Of a DNA stretch of 64,000 nucleotides, positions 41,495 through 49,815 are shown piece after piece; positions within the stretch are counted from its first letter, which is position 1, and each line of letters starts with the position of its first letter. Source of the DNA: Paludibacter sp963678465 (GTDB lineage: Bacteria; Bacteroidota; Bacteroidia; Bacteroidales; Paludibacteraceae); NCBI GenBank assembly GCA_963678465.1, contig OY782858.1, positions 496,001 to 560,000 of the forward strand. Direction: 5' to 3'. The notes under the pieces are model-generated. The model was not told the origin of the DNA. It saw only the letters and a list, made by a program, of their open reading frames with translations, and searched no databases. The position numbers and the translations under genes were made by a program.

Positions 41495-42673
41495 ATGCTT
41501 AGTCCCGCCAATCAACTTATTCTTTTGAGTGCCAAGTTGGAGCCTTCTGTGTCTGAATTGGAGCGACTTAATGATTTTATTCCGCAAATACAGAACTGGG
41601 ACAGTGTGGTTACGAATATTATTGCACGACAGACCGCTCCACTCTTTTTCAAAAAACTGCCACTTCTTTCAAACAGGGACTTGATACCTGTCGAAGCGAC
41701 TAATAAATTACAGCAAGCATATTACAGATCCCTGAGCAGGGGAATGGTGTTGTACAGTACATTCGAAAAGGTGGCTGAGGCTTTTTACGATGCGGGTATT
41801 CAGGTGGTTGTGTTGAAGGGTATATATCTTTCCGAATGGCTGTATGGCGACATAGCTTTGCGGCAATTTAGCGATATGGACTTGCTTGTGAAAAAAGAAG
41901 ATGCGCTGCAATGTCTGTCTATCCTTAAGAACTTGGGTTTTAAACCATCGGATGCGGCTGTAACGGAATTCATTTCTTCGCAATCGGAAATTGTACATTA
42001 TGCGCCTATGGTGCTTAATAATGTCTCCGTCGAAGTTCATATTAAGTTGCACCGTCAGAGTAAGCACTACGACATAAAGATAGACGCTTTTCTGAGCAAT
42101 ACTGAAAAACTGTTGTTAAGAAATAAGCCAGTTTATGCGTTGGAACTACATGATTTGCTGATTCATTTATGTGTGCATCTCGATAAACATTTCAGAGGAG
42201 GTCATGTGCAATTTACGTCATTTAATGATATCGTGAATCTTTTAGAAAAGTTCAAAAATGAAATTGATTGGACTTTACTGGGTCAACGATGTGATTATCA
42301 TGAGTGTGAGCAGACAGTTTTCAAATTCCTTGTACTGATTCATAAATTTTATAATGTGGCACTACCCGAGGCCATCCTTAGAAAATATGAAGCACTTCTG
42401 TCCAGGGATGACGAAGATTTATTTATTGGATACCTCGACGGAGTTTTTATTCAGCAATATCATGTGGGCTTACATTGGCAGAATATTTGCTTAATAAAGG
42501 GAGTTGCGGGTAAAATTCATTATCTGCTCGATCTGATATTTCCTCCAAAGAAATTTATGTTGCAAAAGTATAATATTAAACATCCAACTTACTTTTGTTT
42601 ATGGTATCCTTACAGGTATTATGTTGGATTTAAGGGCTTATTTAAACTTATAGTTGGCAGAGATGTGAGGTGA
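41495..42673 (+). CDS. Nucleotidyltransferase family protein (NTP_transf_5-like)
   Basis: A 392-residue soluble protein. The nucleotidyltransferase-like core is marked by QVVVLKGIYLSEWLYGD (about residues 104-120) and RQFSDMDLLVKKED (about 123-136), with the acidic D-x-D pair that binds metal, and by VEVHIKLHRQ (about 180-189). The family (uncharacterised nucleotidyltransferases, PF14907 type) is often found next to polysaccharide or lasso-peptide-like clusters. Here it lies 243 bases upstream of the WcaJ-like sugar transferase on the same strand, which supports a role in surface glycan synthesis, but the acceptor is unknown. Confidence 0.82.
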   Translation: MLSPANQLILLSAKLEPSVSELERLNDFIPQIQNWDSVVTNIIARQTAPLFFKKLPLLSNRDLIPVEATNKLQQAYYRSLSRGMVLYSTFEKVAEAFYDAGIQVVVLKGIYLSEWLYGDIALRQFSDMDLLVKKEDALQCLSILKNLGFKPSDAAVTEFISSQSEIVHYAPMVLNNVSVEVHIKLHRQSKHYDIKIDAFLSNTEKLLLRNKPVYALELHDLLIHLCVHLDKHFRGGHVQFTSFNDIVNLLEKFKNEIDWTLLGQRCDYHECEQTVFKFLVLIHKFYNVALPEAILRKYEALLSRDDEDLFIGYLDGVFIQQYHVGLHWQNICLIKGVAGKIHYLLDLIFPPKKFMLQKYNIKHPTYFCLWYPYRYYVGFKGLFKLIVGRDVR

Positions 42674-42730
42674 TTTGCGGTGCTCAAACGCAAGCTTTGT
42701 TGTTAATTTAGTTATAATACAAAACTTGTA

Positions 42731-42761
42731 TTGTGTGAATTAAAGTTTTTTTGCATCTTTG
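42731..42761 (+). promoter_or_regulatory. Promoter of the sugar transferase gene
   Basis: TTG at 42731-42733, a 20-base spacer and CATCTTTG at 42754-42761 (one mismatch from TAnnTTTG). The leader would be about 150 bases long. Confidence 0.45.
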
Positions 42762-42916
42762 TACAAATATTTAGCCTGAGTTCTGTTTACAAGTAGAATA
42801 GAGTTATTTTATATGATTTATGTTCTGTTATGGCCTGATATTTTAAACTTTTTAAGTTTATTGATTGTTGAACCTGAAAATTGGATCTGTTATTTTTTTT
42901 TTGATCACAAGTACAT

Positions 42917-44326
42917 ATGATAACAAAAAGAGAAAAGAAACTATCAAAAGTAATGATAGTTACGCAGGTATTTATAGCTGTATTAACTTTTTATTTTACA
43001 GGCTTTGTTGTCTCAAATGATTTCTTTAGTTTTTATGAGTTTCTCTTTATTACCATCCAAATCATTGTTATCTGGAGTTTCTTATTGTATAAATTCAAAC
43101 TCGGAATTATATACAGAGCCACCGGTTTTGGAAGCTTAATTCGTGGTTATATCATAGTGATCGGATTAGGTCTTGGTACTTTTTGTTCAGAGTTTTTTCT
43201 TATTTCCAAATTACAGCACACAGCCTTTTTGCCCTTTGCCAGGTATTTTGCAGCCTTTGCTTTATTGAATCTGATTAGTTTGGTGGCATTTAAGCTTGTT
43301 TTTTATAATTCAATGCGTTATGTGCGCCGTAAGGGTCACAATAGCAGGAATGTTGTGATATTGGGCGATGAAACTACAATTCCGTTTATCGATAACTTTA
43401 TTAAAGCCAAAGATTGGGGATACAATCTGGTGGCTATTGTGTCGCACGACGATGTGTTCAAAGGTCGCTATAAGAAAGCGCATATTGTAAAAAAGCAGGA
43501 AACGCTGAAAAAATATGTAACGGTCAATGCTATTGATGATATTTTTTATTGTTTGCCGGTGAATGATAAAAACTATAATCTTGAATTACTTTTAAAGGAA
43601 GCCGAGGAGATAGGGGTTACCTTGCACATTATGCAACCTGCACTGCAGCAGAAGCCATTCCGTAAATCAATGTTCAATAAACAATTGAAATATAAGTTTG
43701 TAACTTATCAAACTATTCCTAAAAATTATGTGTGTCTTAAAATAAAAGACATGTTCGACTTTGTGTTTAGTTCATTTGTCGTGATTGTTTTGTTCCCGGT
43801 GTTTGCACTTATTGCTCTGCTGATTAAAGTCAACGACGGCGGCCCCGTGTTTTTTAAGCAGGAACGCATTGGGCTCAACGGACGTCGGTTTACCTGTTAT
43901 AAATTCCGGTCGATGGTTGTAAATGCCGAAGCAATGCTCGCAAGCTTGCAGGATAAAAACGAGTCGGATGGACCTACTTTTAAAATAGAGAACGATCCTC
44001 GAATAACAAAAATTGGTCGTATATTACGTAAAACTTCCTTGGATGAATTACCTCAGTTTCTAAATGTAATCAAAGGAGACATGTCGGTGGTAGGGCCTCG
44101 TCCGCCGCTGTTGAAAGAAGTAAAACTTTATGAAAGATGCCAACTCCGCAGGCTAAGTATGAAGCCTGGAATTACTTGTATTTGGCAGGTAAAAGGACGT
44201 AATAAAGTATCTTTTCAGGAGTGGATGCAAATGGATCTTGAATATATTGATAAATGGTCCTTATGGGAGGATGCAAAACTAATATTGGGTACAGTGGGAG
44301 TTATATTTAAAATGAGTGGAAGATAA
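42917..44326 (+). CDS. Undecaprenyl-phosphate glycosylphosphotransferase (WcaJ-like)
   Basis: A 469-residue membrane enzyme that starts lipid-linked exopolysaccharide synthesis by transferring a sugar phosphate to undecaprenyl phosphate. Four or five helices lie in the first 130 residues, followed by a Rossmann-like CoA-binding fold (RNVVILGDETTIPFIDNFI, about residues 143-161) and a further helix near 280-300. The catalytic domain then shows FFKQERIGLNGRRFTCYKFRSM (split over about 313-334), DPRITKIGRILRKTSLDELPQ, and the signature GDMSVVGPRPP (about 393-403). No other capsule genes follow in the window, so the rest of the pathway is elsewhere. Confidence 0.92.
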   Translation: MITKREKKLSKVMIVTQVFIAVLTFYFTGFVVSNDFFSFYEFLFITIQIIVIWSFLLYKFKLGIIYRATGFGSLIRGYIIVIGLGLGTFCSEFFLISKLQHTAFLPFARYFAAFALLNLISLVAFKLVFYNSMRYVRRKGHNSRNVVILGDETTIPFIDNFIKAKDWGYNLVAIVSHDDVFKGRYKKAHIVKKQETLKKYVTVNAIDDIFYCLPVNDKNYNLELLLKEAEEIGVTLHIMQPALQQKPFRKSMFNKQLKYKFVTYQTIPKNYVCLKIKDMFDFVFSSFVVIVLFPVFALIALLIKVNDGGPVFFKQERIGLNGRRFTCYKFRSMVVNAEAMLASLQDKNESDGPTFKIENDPRITKIGRILRKTSLDELPQFLNVIKGDMSVVGPRPPLLKEVKLYERCQLRRLSMKPGITCIWQVKGRNKVSFQEWMQMDLEYIDKWSLWEDAKLILGTVGVIFKMSGR

Positions 44327-44381
44327 TGTGTTTTTCCATTCGAAACTCCTCAAATGGTTGAATCGCTTCAAAACTTATTAT

Positions 44382-44435
44382 GTCTAAAAAAAAACAGTAG
44401 CGGAAAACTCTTTTTTCAAAGGGTTTTCCGCTACT
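44382..44435 (-). terminator. Terminator of the FadL-like gene
   Basis: A stem of about 13 bp (44396-44408 and 44423-44435; AGTAGCGGAAAAC and complement). On the minus strand it is followed by a G and then a run of T (44382-44394). It lies 18 bases after the FadL-like stop and may also stop plus-strand transcription weakly. Confidence 0.8.
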
Positions 44436-44453
44436 AAGTTTATGTTAGTTATA

Positions 44454-46085
44454 TTAGAACTTGTATTCCACGCCAATACCAAATACTTTATTGGTACGGT
44501 CGTAAGTATCGCTTCCTGCAACACCTGTTCCGTTATAGCTGACTGATGCTTTTGTCCATGGCGAGTAATTGGTAAAGAAATACGCCAGGTTCAGTCTCAG
44601 GTCGGGAGTGATATTCACAGCTCCACCAAAGCCTACAGAATAAGAGTTCAGGCTGAAGCTCATATCGCTTTGGTATGCATCGGTAACGCCTGTACGTGTA
44701 ATTTGTGCACCGGCACTTACCAAAAATATTTTATTGATAATATACTCTGTTCCCAACAGGTATTCATTGATTCCACCATTTATATAATTTTGTTTGTCAT
44801 TGGCCATATTGGCGTCCGAGTCGAAGAAGTGGTGATAACCAGCCGATACATTCCAGCTTTTAGTTAGTTGATAGTCGCCACCCACCGAAAGGAAAGCCGG
44901 AATATCGTGCGGAGTGTTTACTCCATCCTTGTATAAACCTGTGTCATCAATTGTTGTTTTATTCTGAACATTCAGTGCGCTTCTAAATTCATATTTGGCT
45001 GCGAGGTTCAATTTATCGAGCTTATAGTTGATGCTTAGTATAGGAGTTACGCCCCAGCCTGATTGTGTAGATTCCAACTGTTTGTCCGCAGTAGCAGCTG
45101 CATTAGCCGACATAGCGGTGGCTTTTCCTGTAAAGACCGGTGCTGCAGCTGATAATGTACCCTGAGCAGTTTGAATATTGATGGCGCCAATTTGACCTGG
45201 GGTCAGACCAGCAGCTCCTAACAGACCCTGAATCTGCGCTATTTGAGCGGCAGATAATCCAGCTGAAGTACCATTTGCCAACAATGTTGTTCCGCCGCCA
45301 CCTGCAACAATTGGCTGTAAACCGGTAGCATACGAATTAGCTCCTGCTGCCCAGGTATTCAATGCAGTGGCAGCATCTGTAAAGAATTTTGAAGCTGAAA
45401 CCAAAGCCGAACCGTTGTAAGAAGCTCCAAATGCAGGTTGATTTGGATTGATTTGAATGTTTTTTAAATGTCCTTTGTAGCCGTTATTCACAATATTTAA
45501 CCGCAGACCTACTGCAGCCGACAAAGCTTCGTTTATTTTGTAAGTGCCGTTCAGTTGTACTCCGAAAATGTACTGACGACCTTCCATGTATTGATCCACA
45601 GAATAAGTTGTTGTATTGATTCCGTTGGCTTTGAGCGAAAGCGGAATCATAGAGGCAGGCGCTTCGAACGAAGGCAATCCATTGTTGAATACTGCTTTTC
45701 CACCACCTCCGGTTACTGCAAATGCTGCGGATATTGCATATCGGTCTTTTTTGTAAGCCAACTGAAAGCTTGGAATAAGTGGTGCCGAAGCTTCGCCTGT
45801 GAATACTTTAGTTGCATTTCCATTGTTGTTGGCTGCAAAAGGAGCGAAAGTAGAAGTAATCGTACGTGTTTGGTATGCGCTCTGATTATTCAGCGAAAAA
45901 TGAAGGCCATCGGTAAGAAAAATCAAACCTGCCGGATTGGCATATACGCCATCGATACCAGTGGTGGCATCAAGTGCCGGATTGCGAAGGAAGTGAACGC
46001 TTTGATTGGTGTTTGTCATTAATCCTCCCGCAAAAGCGCTGGAACCTGCTAAGGCTAAAAATGAAATTAAAATTACTTTCTTCAT
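44454..46085 (-). CDS. Outer-membrane transport protein, OmpP1/FadL/TodX family
   Basis: A 543-residue outer-membrane barrel with a signal peptide (LALAGSSAFAGG, about residues 9-20). The mature start GGLMTNTNQSVHFLRNPA and the following GIDGVYANPAGLIFL match the FadL hatch domain, whose NPA motif (residues about 36-38 and 51-53) is diagnostic. The rest is beta-barrel, with a low-complexity Ala/Gly-rich insertion (about 230-310). The last residue is Phe, as usual for barrels. FadL proteins take up long-chain fatty acids or aromatics. It is monocistronic with its own promoter and terminator. Confidence 0.92.
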   Translation of the reverse strand: MKKVILISFLALAGSSAFAGGLMTNTNQSVHFLRNPALDATTGIDGVYANPAGLIFLTDGLHFSLNNQSAYQTRTITSTFAPFAANNNGNATKVFTGEASAPLIPSFQLAYKKDRYAISAAFAVTGGGGKAVFNNGLPSFEAPASMIPLSLKANGINTTTYSVDQYMEGRQYIFGVQLNGTYKINEALSAAVGLRLNIVNNGYKGHLKNIQINPNQPAFGASYNGSALVSASKFFTDAATALNTWAAGANSYATGLQPIVAGGGGTTLLANGTSAGLSAAQIAQIQGLLGAAGLTPGQIGAINIQTAQGTLSAAAPVFTGKATAMSANAAATADKQLESTQSGWGVTPILSINYKLDKLNLAAKYEFRSALNVQNKTTIDDTGLYKDGVNTPHDIPAFLSVGGDYQLTKSWNVSAGYHHFFDSDANMANDKQNYINGGINEYLLGTEYIINKIFLVSAGAQITRTGVTDAYQSDMSFSLNSYSVGFGGAVNITPDLRLNLAYFFTNYSPWTKASVSYNGTGVAGSDTYDRTNKVFGIGVEYKF

Positions 46086-46169
46086 AAAATAGTGTTTTTT
46101 ATTGAATTAATTTTCCGGTATTATATAGCTAAATTAAATATTTGTTAAGTTTTTACCGGATATAGCGCA

Positions 46170-46201
46170 CAAAAGTACACAATATTTTGGTATTTGTGCA
46201 A
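46170..46201 (-). promoter_or_regulatory. Promoter of the FadL-like gene
   Basis: On the minus strand TTG (46199-46201), a 21-base spacer and TACTTTTG (46170-46177), an exact TAnnTTTG box. The leader is about 75 bases. Confidence 0.55.
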
Positions 46202-46326
46202 TCTGTTTCGGATAACTGCACATTTTATAATTAAATATGCGGATTTAAATGCAATAAAAGTGAAAAATAGTAAAAGCAAAATGGGAAATGTAAGTTTTTT
46301 TTTGCTTTAAACCAGCCATAACTAAA

Positions 46327-46364
46327 ACAAAGAACTATCCTTTATGTTGAGGACAGTTCTTTGT
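46327..46364 (-). terminator. Terminator of the 138-residue protein gene
   Basis: A 14-bp stem with one A-C mismatch (46327-46340 and 46351-46364) and a 10-base loop; TTTTAG follows on the minus strand. It lies 48 bases beyond the stop codon. Confidence 0.6.
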
Positions 46365-46411
46365 ATAAAATTGTGAATGGGCCCGCGACGATGCCTGGCT
46401 ACCTTTGGCTA

Positions 46412-46828
46412 TCAATAGAAAAGTTGCGACAAAACGTTAGTTGCAGTATTGGTTGTGGGTTTTAAGCCTAAAAATTTTGTGTACTGCGTTGCCGAAAGGA
46501 TTGGTTTCAGTTTCGATGTAAGGTCAGTAGTGAGCGCATTCAGTTGAGTGTTGTATTTTGATTTATCCGAACCAGCTAATGCTAATATCTCCGATTTGCT
46601 CTTCAGAAAATTAGTAACTGTCGCTAAAACTTTAGGTTGCTGATCCTTTGTGAGGGTCAGTGCAGTGGTGAGTTTACTCATTATTTGTTCCGACACGGCA
46701 TTTACATCGAGTCCGGCGGCAGCACTGACTTTTTTTGCTGTGTTTTTAATCGAGTTGGTCGAAATCTGTGCATTAGAACTCAACAAAATACCAAACGAGA
46801 GCGCGATAATAAAATAAATTTTTTTCAT
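46412..46828 (-). CDS. Hypothetical secreted helical protein
   Basis: A 138-residue protein from the ATG at 46826-46828, which gives a clean signal peptide (KIYFIIALSFGILLSSNAQ). The mature part is short, Lys/Thr/Leu-rich and probably all helical, with an LTKDQQPKVLATVTNFL segment (about residues 57-73) that recalls the LTxxQ motif of Spy/CpxP-like periplasmic proteins. It is too diverged to assign with confidence. An upstream ATG would add 17 residues before the signal. Unknown function; a periplasmic binding or chaperone-like role is one possibility. Confidence 0.7.
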   Translation of the reverse strand: MKKIYFIIALSFGILLSSNAQISTNSIKNTAKKVSAAAGLDVNAVSEQIMSKLTTALTLTKDQQPKVLATVTNFLKSKSEILALAGSDKSKYNTQLNALTTDLTSKLKPILSATQYTKFLGLKPTTNTATNVLSQLFY

Positions 46829-47035
46829 TTTGAATTGATGTTTTTGTAAAGTGTTAGTAATGATAGTTATTTGATTCAAAATTGTTGAGATAGGGCCAGC
46901 AATTCGATGGCTAAATTAATCCGAATCCCGTCATAGTATTCTTTAGCGTCCTTCTTTTTACAAAACCTTAACAGTCGGTTTCTGCTCATAATTGAGTTTC
47001 TGGGCAACTTCCAACATTCGGCAGGTCTTTGTTCA

Positions 47036-47064
47036 TTAATCTTTAATCTTTAATCTTTAATCTT
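47036..47064. repeat. Short tandem repeat, AATCTTT x4
   Basis: The unit TTAATCT (7 bases) occurs four times in a row just downstream of the methyltransferase gene stop (47078). A simple slippage-type repeat, not coding. Confidence 0.7.
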
Positions 47065-47077
47065 TTGTCTTAGTTCT

Positions 47078-48262
47078 TTACTCTTTGTTTTTTACTTTGG
47101 TGCATTGAATTAGTGTCAACCTTTCATCAGCTGTTTTACAGGCAAATAAATACACATCGCCACCTTCCTTAATCCCTGTTTTTTGTCGGAAAGCTTCCAC
47201 GCTTTGAGGGTAATTACGGACACTCAAGTTGGCTTTAGGGACTGCACTTTTAAGCGCTTTTATATCAGCTTTCGAAGTACCGAAAACATTGTTTACATTG
47301 AATATTCGCCCCGGAAAATCAGGCACCAATGTGTCGGATGTATATAAATGGGTATTTGTATGTAATTTTTTAAGGCTGTATTCATTACCAATGGTTTTAA
47401 AAGCGCCGGCTTTAAGTACAGATGCATTGGGTTCGTAAAGGTATTGAAGTATTTCGGTGGCCAATAGAGCTGTGGACTGACTTTCGTCATCGGGTTTGAA
47501 GTTGAAAACCTGCTGCTGTTGCCCTGTCATATTAATTGTATGAATAAGGGGGGCGTTACTCAAAGCAGTATCGATGATAAGTAGTATTTCCTTACATTCG
47601 TTGTCGACCGAAATAATATGAATTTCGTTGATGGTTTCAAGTTCGCTCATCAACTGCGTCAAATCGAGCATTGGCGACAGCTTGATAAGTACCCTTTTCG
47701 CTTTTGCTTTCAGTAACGGATAGATGTGACCAATATCGGGTTCGCAGTCCGAGAGCCGAAATACTTTTTTACCCGTATTGCTGCGTCGGGCAGGGTCGAT
47801 AAATACAACATCGACGGGAGTCATTGTTTTCAGGTATGCTTCGGCATCACTGTTGACCACTTGTATATGTTTCAGATCCAGTGCTTCGAAGTTGTGACTG
47901 GCCAGGCTGCACAATTCACTGTTTCGTTCCACATACACGGCATGGTTGAAATTTCGGGCGATAAAACTGCAATCGATACCAAAGCCGCCCGTAAGGTCCA
48001 CGAAAGTTTCACCTTTGCAGCGCTTAGCTTTGTAAAGTGCAGTGGATTCGGACGACGATTGTTCGAGCGAAAGCTGTACCGGATATAAAATGTGAGGACA
48101 ATTGTAAAATGTAGGAACTTTCAGTTTTATTTTCTGTCGTCCATTGATCTGTCGTATTGCCAATTGATAATCAATTTCGTCGGAACTGCGTGCCGCTAAA
48201 CTGATAGCAAAAATATCATCTTTTTCGTGGGTGCGAATAAATTCCTGAGTCGCCTGATTCAT
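47078..48262 (-). CDS. Class I SAM-dependent methyltransferase, PG_1098/THUMP-like
   Basis: A 394-residue soluble enzyme. The SAM-binding motif VDLTGGFGIDCSFIAR (about residues 87-102) and the motif IV segment VDVVFIDPARRSNTGKK (about 149-165, DPARR) are clear. The N-terminal part (about 1-75, with ARSSDEIDYQLAIRQINGR) and the C-terminal region (about 310-390) match the PG_1098-like ferredoxin-like and THUMP-like domains typical of Bacteroidetes. The family is expected to methylate RNA; the target base is not known. It stands alone. Confidence 0.88.
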   Translation of the reverse strand: MNQATQEFIRTHEKDDIFAISLAARSSDEIDYQLAIRQINGRQKIKLKVPTFYNCPHILYPVQLSLEQSSSESTALYKAKRCKGETFVDLTGGFGIDCSFIARNFNHAVYVERNSELCSLASHNFEALDLKHIQVVNSDAEAYLKTMTPVDVVFIDPARRSNTGKKVFRLSDCEPDIGHIYPLLKAKAKRVLIKLSPMLDLTQLMSELETINEIHIISVDNECKEILLIIDTALSNAPLIHTINMTGQQQQVFNFKPDDESQSTALLATEILQYLYEPNASVLKAGAFKTIGNEYSLKKLHTNTHLYTSDTLVPDFPGRIFNVNNVFGTSKADIKALKSAVPKANLSVRNYPQSVEAFRQKTGIKEGGDVYLFACKTADERLTLIQCTKVKNKE

Positions 48263-48392
48263 TGTTGAAGGATTTTTTCTTCAAAAGTACAATATTTTTT
48301 ATACTTAATGGATTTTTGAGTTGCAGACCTTAAGCTGAAAGTCTATTGAACTGCTATGCCTGCCCAAAAAAAACGGAGAGAGGGTGGGGGGC

Positions 48393-48436
48393 AAAACAAA
48401 ACCGTGCAGACTTTTATTGTTGCACGGTTTTGTTTT
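48393..48436 (-). terminator. Terminator of the 136-residue lipoprotein gene
   Basis: A perfect 16-bp stem (48393-48408 and 48421-48436; AAAACAAAACCGTGCA and complement) with a 12-base loop. It ends 15 bases from the lipoprotein stop codon on the minus strand. Confidence 0.85.
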
Positions 48437-48451
48437 AGGGTTGTTTGTTGA

Positions 48452-48862
48452 TCAATACATTAATACTACTCTGAATTTCATGCTTTCGGGATTGTCTACG
48501 TTATAAAAATCGGAATTTGTAACATAAATATCCAATCCTCCTTTGCTAAAACTGTAATCTACTGTTTGTGTCCAAAGGTTTCCTAGTGCATTTTCGTAGT
48601 GGCGTACATAAGGCAATGTTTGCTGCGAGTTACCAAGCACTGTATATGTAACTACAGTACCTGAATTGTATACAAAAGGAGTAATTTCGGGCATATCGAA
48701 ATGGCACGAAAAGAATCCGTTCAGATTATCATCGTCCTGGTTATAAACCCAGTCGTTTTGTGTAACAGCCAGGTCGATAATTTTCCATTGTAATTGTTCT
48801 GGCTCATCTTCGCACGAAAGAGTGAACAATGCAATCATAAGAATGAATAATGTTTTCTTCAT
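48452..48862 (-). CDS. Hypothetical lipoprotein
   Basis: A 136-residue lipoprotein: MKKTLFILMIALFTLSC places the lipidated Cys at residue 17. The mature part begins with acidic residues (EDEPEQ), which in Bacteroidetes can mark surface-exposed lipoproteins (lipoprotein export signal), and is rich in aromatic residues and beta strands (TQTVDYSFSKGGLDIYVTNSDFY). No known domain recognised. It sits alone between the methyltransferase gene and the large leader region of the TonB receptor gene and has its own strong terminator. Confidence 0.75.
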   Translation of the reverse strand: MKKTLFILMIALFTLSCEDEPEQLQWKIIDLAVTQNDWVYNQDDDNLNGFFSCHFDMPEITPFVYNSGTVVTYTVLGNSQQTLPYVRHYENALGNLWTQTVDYSFSKGGLDIYVTNSDFYNVDNPESMKFRVVLMY

Positions 48863-49539
48863 AAAATTCAGTTTTTTATAGGTGATTATTATTGTTTTAG
48901 TTTGCCGGGGCTTTTGTATTACCTGTCGTTAATTGATGTTCCGAATTGTTTGATTCATTTGTAGCCGATTCGGATTTTACTTTGTTTACAAAATTTGTGC
49001 CTGAAAAATGAAGCTTTCGGTTTGTGACCAAAATATGGCTTCAGGTAGCCAAAGCATCTGAAGTTATAATGACAGTTCATTTCAAACCACTTTGCCTATT
49101 TGGGGTCAAAGACTTATTGTTTTGAAAAAAAAATGTAACATTAGCTGTAAAAACTTTCGGTACCCGAAAAAGCAGCTATTCGCAGCAATCTGGTGTTAAA
49201 CTGTTATTGTATTTTGCCTATTTGTTTTAAAAAGAAACTGATTTGAATCTATTTTATTCTGATTAGTTTTTGTGTTGAAAATAGAAAAAAGATAAAGTCG
49301 CTTTTTGTTCGATTTACCTGTTTTACTGTTCATAAAATTAATCTGTTTGTAACGATATTTAACAAGAGTTTTTATATATTTGCAAAGATAATCAGAAAAA
49401 AGCGACTATAGAGGTCAGTTTAAATGTTTTCGGGAGATTCAATATTTTTTAAAGTTCATTTTATATCAAATGGATTATAACGAATGGTATTCCTGTCTAA
49501 AAAACAAATGAAAGTAAATATTTTAAGTAAAAAATATCT

Positions 49540-49547
49540 TATATTTG
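49540..49547 (+). promoter_or_regulatory. -7 box candidate of the TonB receptor gene
   Basis: TATATTTG followed by C, the commonest -7 form in Bacteroidetes. No TTTG lies at the expected upstream distance. Similar boxes occur at 49375 and 49724, so the real start cannot be picked from sequence alone. Confidence 0.4.
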
Positions 49548-49601
49548 CATCTACATAAACAATTTGATTTGTAAACTAATCCAACATCATTTTATGAAGA
49601 A

Positions 49602-49625
49602 AGTTGTCAACGGTTTTTGACAACT
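49602..49625 (+). other. Hairpin in TonB receptor leader
   Basis: A perfect 9-bp stem AGTTGTCAA/TTGACAACT with the loop CGGTTT. There is no T tract after it. It overlaps an 8-codon frame (ATG at 49594, stop TGA at 49618-49620). Confidence 0.55.
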
Positions 49626-49677
49626 CTATTTGTCCAGGATTTGAGCATATATACATATATAAAAGCAAATTTATTTG

Positions 49678-49719
49678 TTGATAAGTCTAGTTGAACTGAA
49701 ATGTCAATCAACTTATCAA
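49678..49719. other. Inverted repeat before the third TATATTTG box
   Basis: TTGATAAGT (49678-49686) and ACTTATCAA (49711-49719) are perfectly complementary and the pairing continues inward with TTGA/TCAA. It ends four bases before TATATTTG at 49724, so it may act as an operator or an RNA stem. Confidence 0.55.
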
Positions 49720-49815
49720 AATCTATATTTGTATCAATTTAAAATTTAGGAGTCAACGAATTGAGTTAATTATTCATTAATCAAAAAATCATTTTTCAAC
49801 TAAACACAAAAAAGA

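Larger units (their letters stand above)
46086..46411. other. Intergenic region FadL / hypothetical protein
   Basis: 326 bases between two minus-strand genes. It holds the FadL promoter (46170-46201) and the terminator of the next gene (46327-46364). The remainder is AT-rich. Confidence 0.6.
48863..49815. other. Long leader/intergenic region of the TonB receptor gene
   Basis: 953 AT-rich bases between divergent genes. It holds three TATATTTG -7-like boxes (49375-49382, 49540-49547, 49724-49731), two hairpins (49602-49625 and 49678-49719), a perfect palindrome TTTCGG-TAC-CCGAAA near 49157-49171, and an 8-codon frame (49594-49620). No gene of normal size is evident. Confidence 0.6.
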
